5,805 nt of DNA from Caldifarciminota bacterium (lineage in GTDB: Bacteria; Hydrothermota; 32-111; QNBC01), in contig JAGLYS010000076.1 in the NCBI GenBank assembly GCA_023132105.1, positions 1 to 5,805 of the forward strand, read 5' to 3'. Below the pieces are notes generated by a model. It did no database searches. It was not told the origin of the DNA and worked only from the letters and a program-made list of their open reading frames with translations. The translations under genes and the position numbers were made by a program. Below are positions 5,759 through 5,805 of this stretch, one piece after another. Within the stretch, counting starts at the first letter, position 1. The number at the start of each line of letters is the position of its first letter.

Positions 5759-5786
5759 CAAGTATCAAGTGACAAGTTTCAAGAGC
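5759..5786 (+). repeat. Four tandem 7-bp repeats, CAAGTNN type
   Basis: The plus strand reads CAAGTAT, CAAGTGA, CAAGTTT, CAAGAGC in immediate succession (starts at 5759, 5766, 5773 and 5780). CAAG is kept in every unit and the last three bases vary. The array lies about 50-75 bp upstream of the rplM -35 box in non-coding DNA. It could be a protein-binding array or a low-complexity intergenic repeat; the sequence alone does not decide. Confidence 0.6.
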
Positions 5787-5803
5787 CAATAGCATTACTA
5801 TTG
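5787..5803. repeat. Short inverted repeat at the right edge
   Basis: CAATAG (5787-5792) and CTATTG (5798-5803) form a perfect 6-bp inverted repeat around a 5-nt loop. No T-run follows on either strand inside the window, so it does not look like an intrinsic terminator. It directly adjoins the heptad repeats and may be part of the same intergenic element, which continues past the edge. Confidence 0.4.
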
Positions 5804-5805
5804 AG

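Overview
This 5.8-kb window is a compact, AT-rich housekeeping gene cluster. All nine recognisable genes lie on the minus strand and read from right to left: rplM (L13), rpsI (S9), rpsB (S2), tsf (EF-Ts), pyrH (UMP kinase), frr (ribosome recycling factor), uppS (undecaprenyl diphosphate synthase), cdsA (CDP-diglyceride synthase) and the N-terminal part of dxr (DXP reductoisomerase), which runs off the left edge. TGA serves as a stop codon (pyrH, cdsA) and no gene has internal TGA codons, so the standard bacterial code is in use. There are no tRNAs, rRNAs, CRISPR arrays, insertion sequences or defence genes.

The right end (5639-5805) is the upstream control region. It holds a strong-looking sigma70-type promoter (TTGACA, 17-nt spacer, TG-extended TATATA) 37 nt upstream of rplM counting from the predicted start site, and a short array of 7-bp CAAGTNN repeats further out. 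rplM and rpsI follow with a 17-nt gap. A gap of about 100 nt (4708-4808) separates rpsI from rpsB and contains a foldable leader with mutually exclusive pairings and a duplicated ribosome-binding sequence. From rpsB leftward everything is packed: an 11-nt gap, then stop/start overlaps of 1, 4, 1, 8 and 4 nt. This indicates one translationally coupled unit that links the translation machinery (S2, EF-Ts, RRF) to nucleotide supply (UMP kinase) and envelope lipid synthesis (UppS, CdsA, Dxr).

The order rpsB-tsf-pyrH-frr-uppS-cdsA-dxr is widespread in bacteria. Having rplM-rpsI directly upstream of rpsB is, from memory, typical of Bacteroidota/Chlorobiota and related FCB-type lineages. Together with low GC, a short EF-Ts (198 aa) and an S2 with a long lysine-rich tail, this suggests an AT-rich FCB-like or candidate-phylum bacterium. 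That placement is a low-confidence inference.

No undescribed multi-gene system was found. The points worth a second look are local: (i) rpsI has no ATG/GTG/TTG start in the needed place, and an ACG codon sits exactly where the start should be behind a perfect Shine-Dalgarno; (ii) S2 carries a roughly 100-residue lysine-rich C-terminal extension; (iii) the rpsB leader has switch-like structure and a duplicated ribosome-binding site; (iv) a heptad repeat array lies upstream of the rplM promoter.
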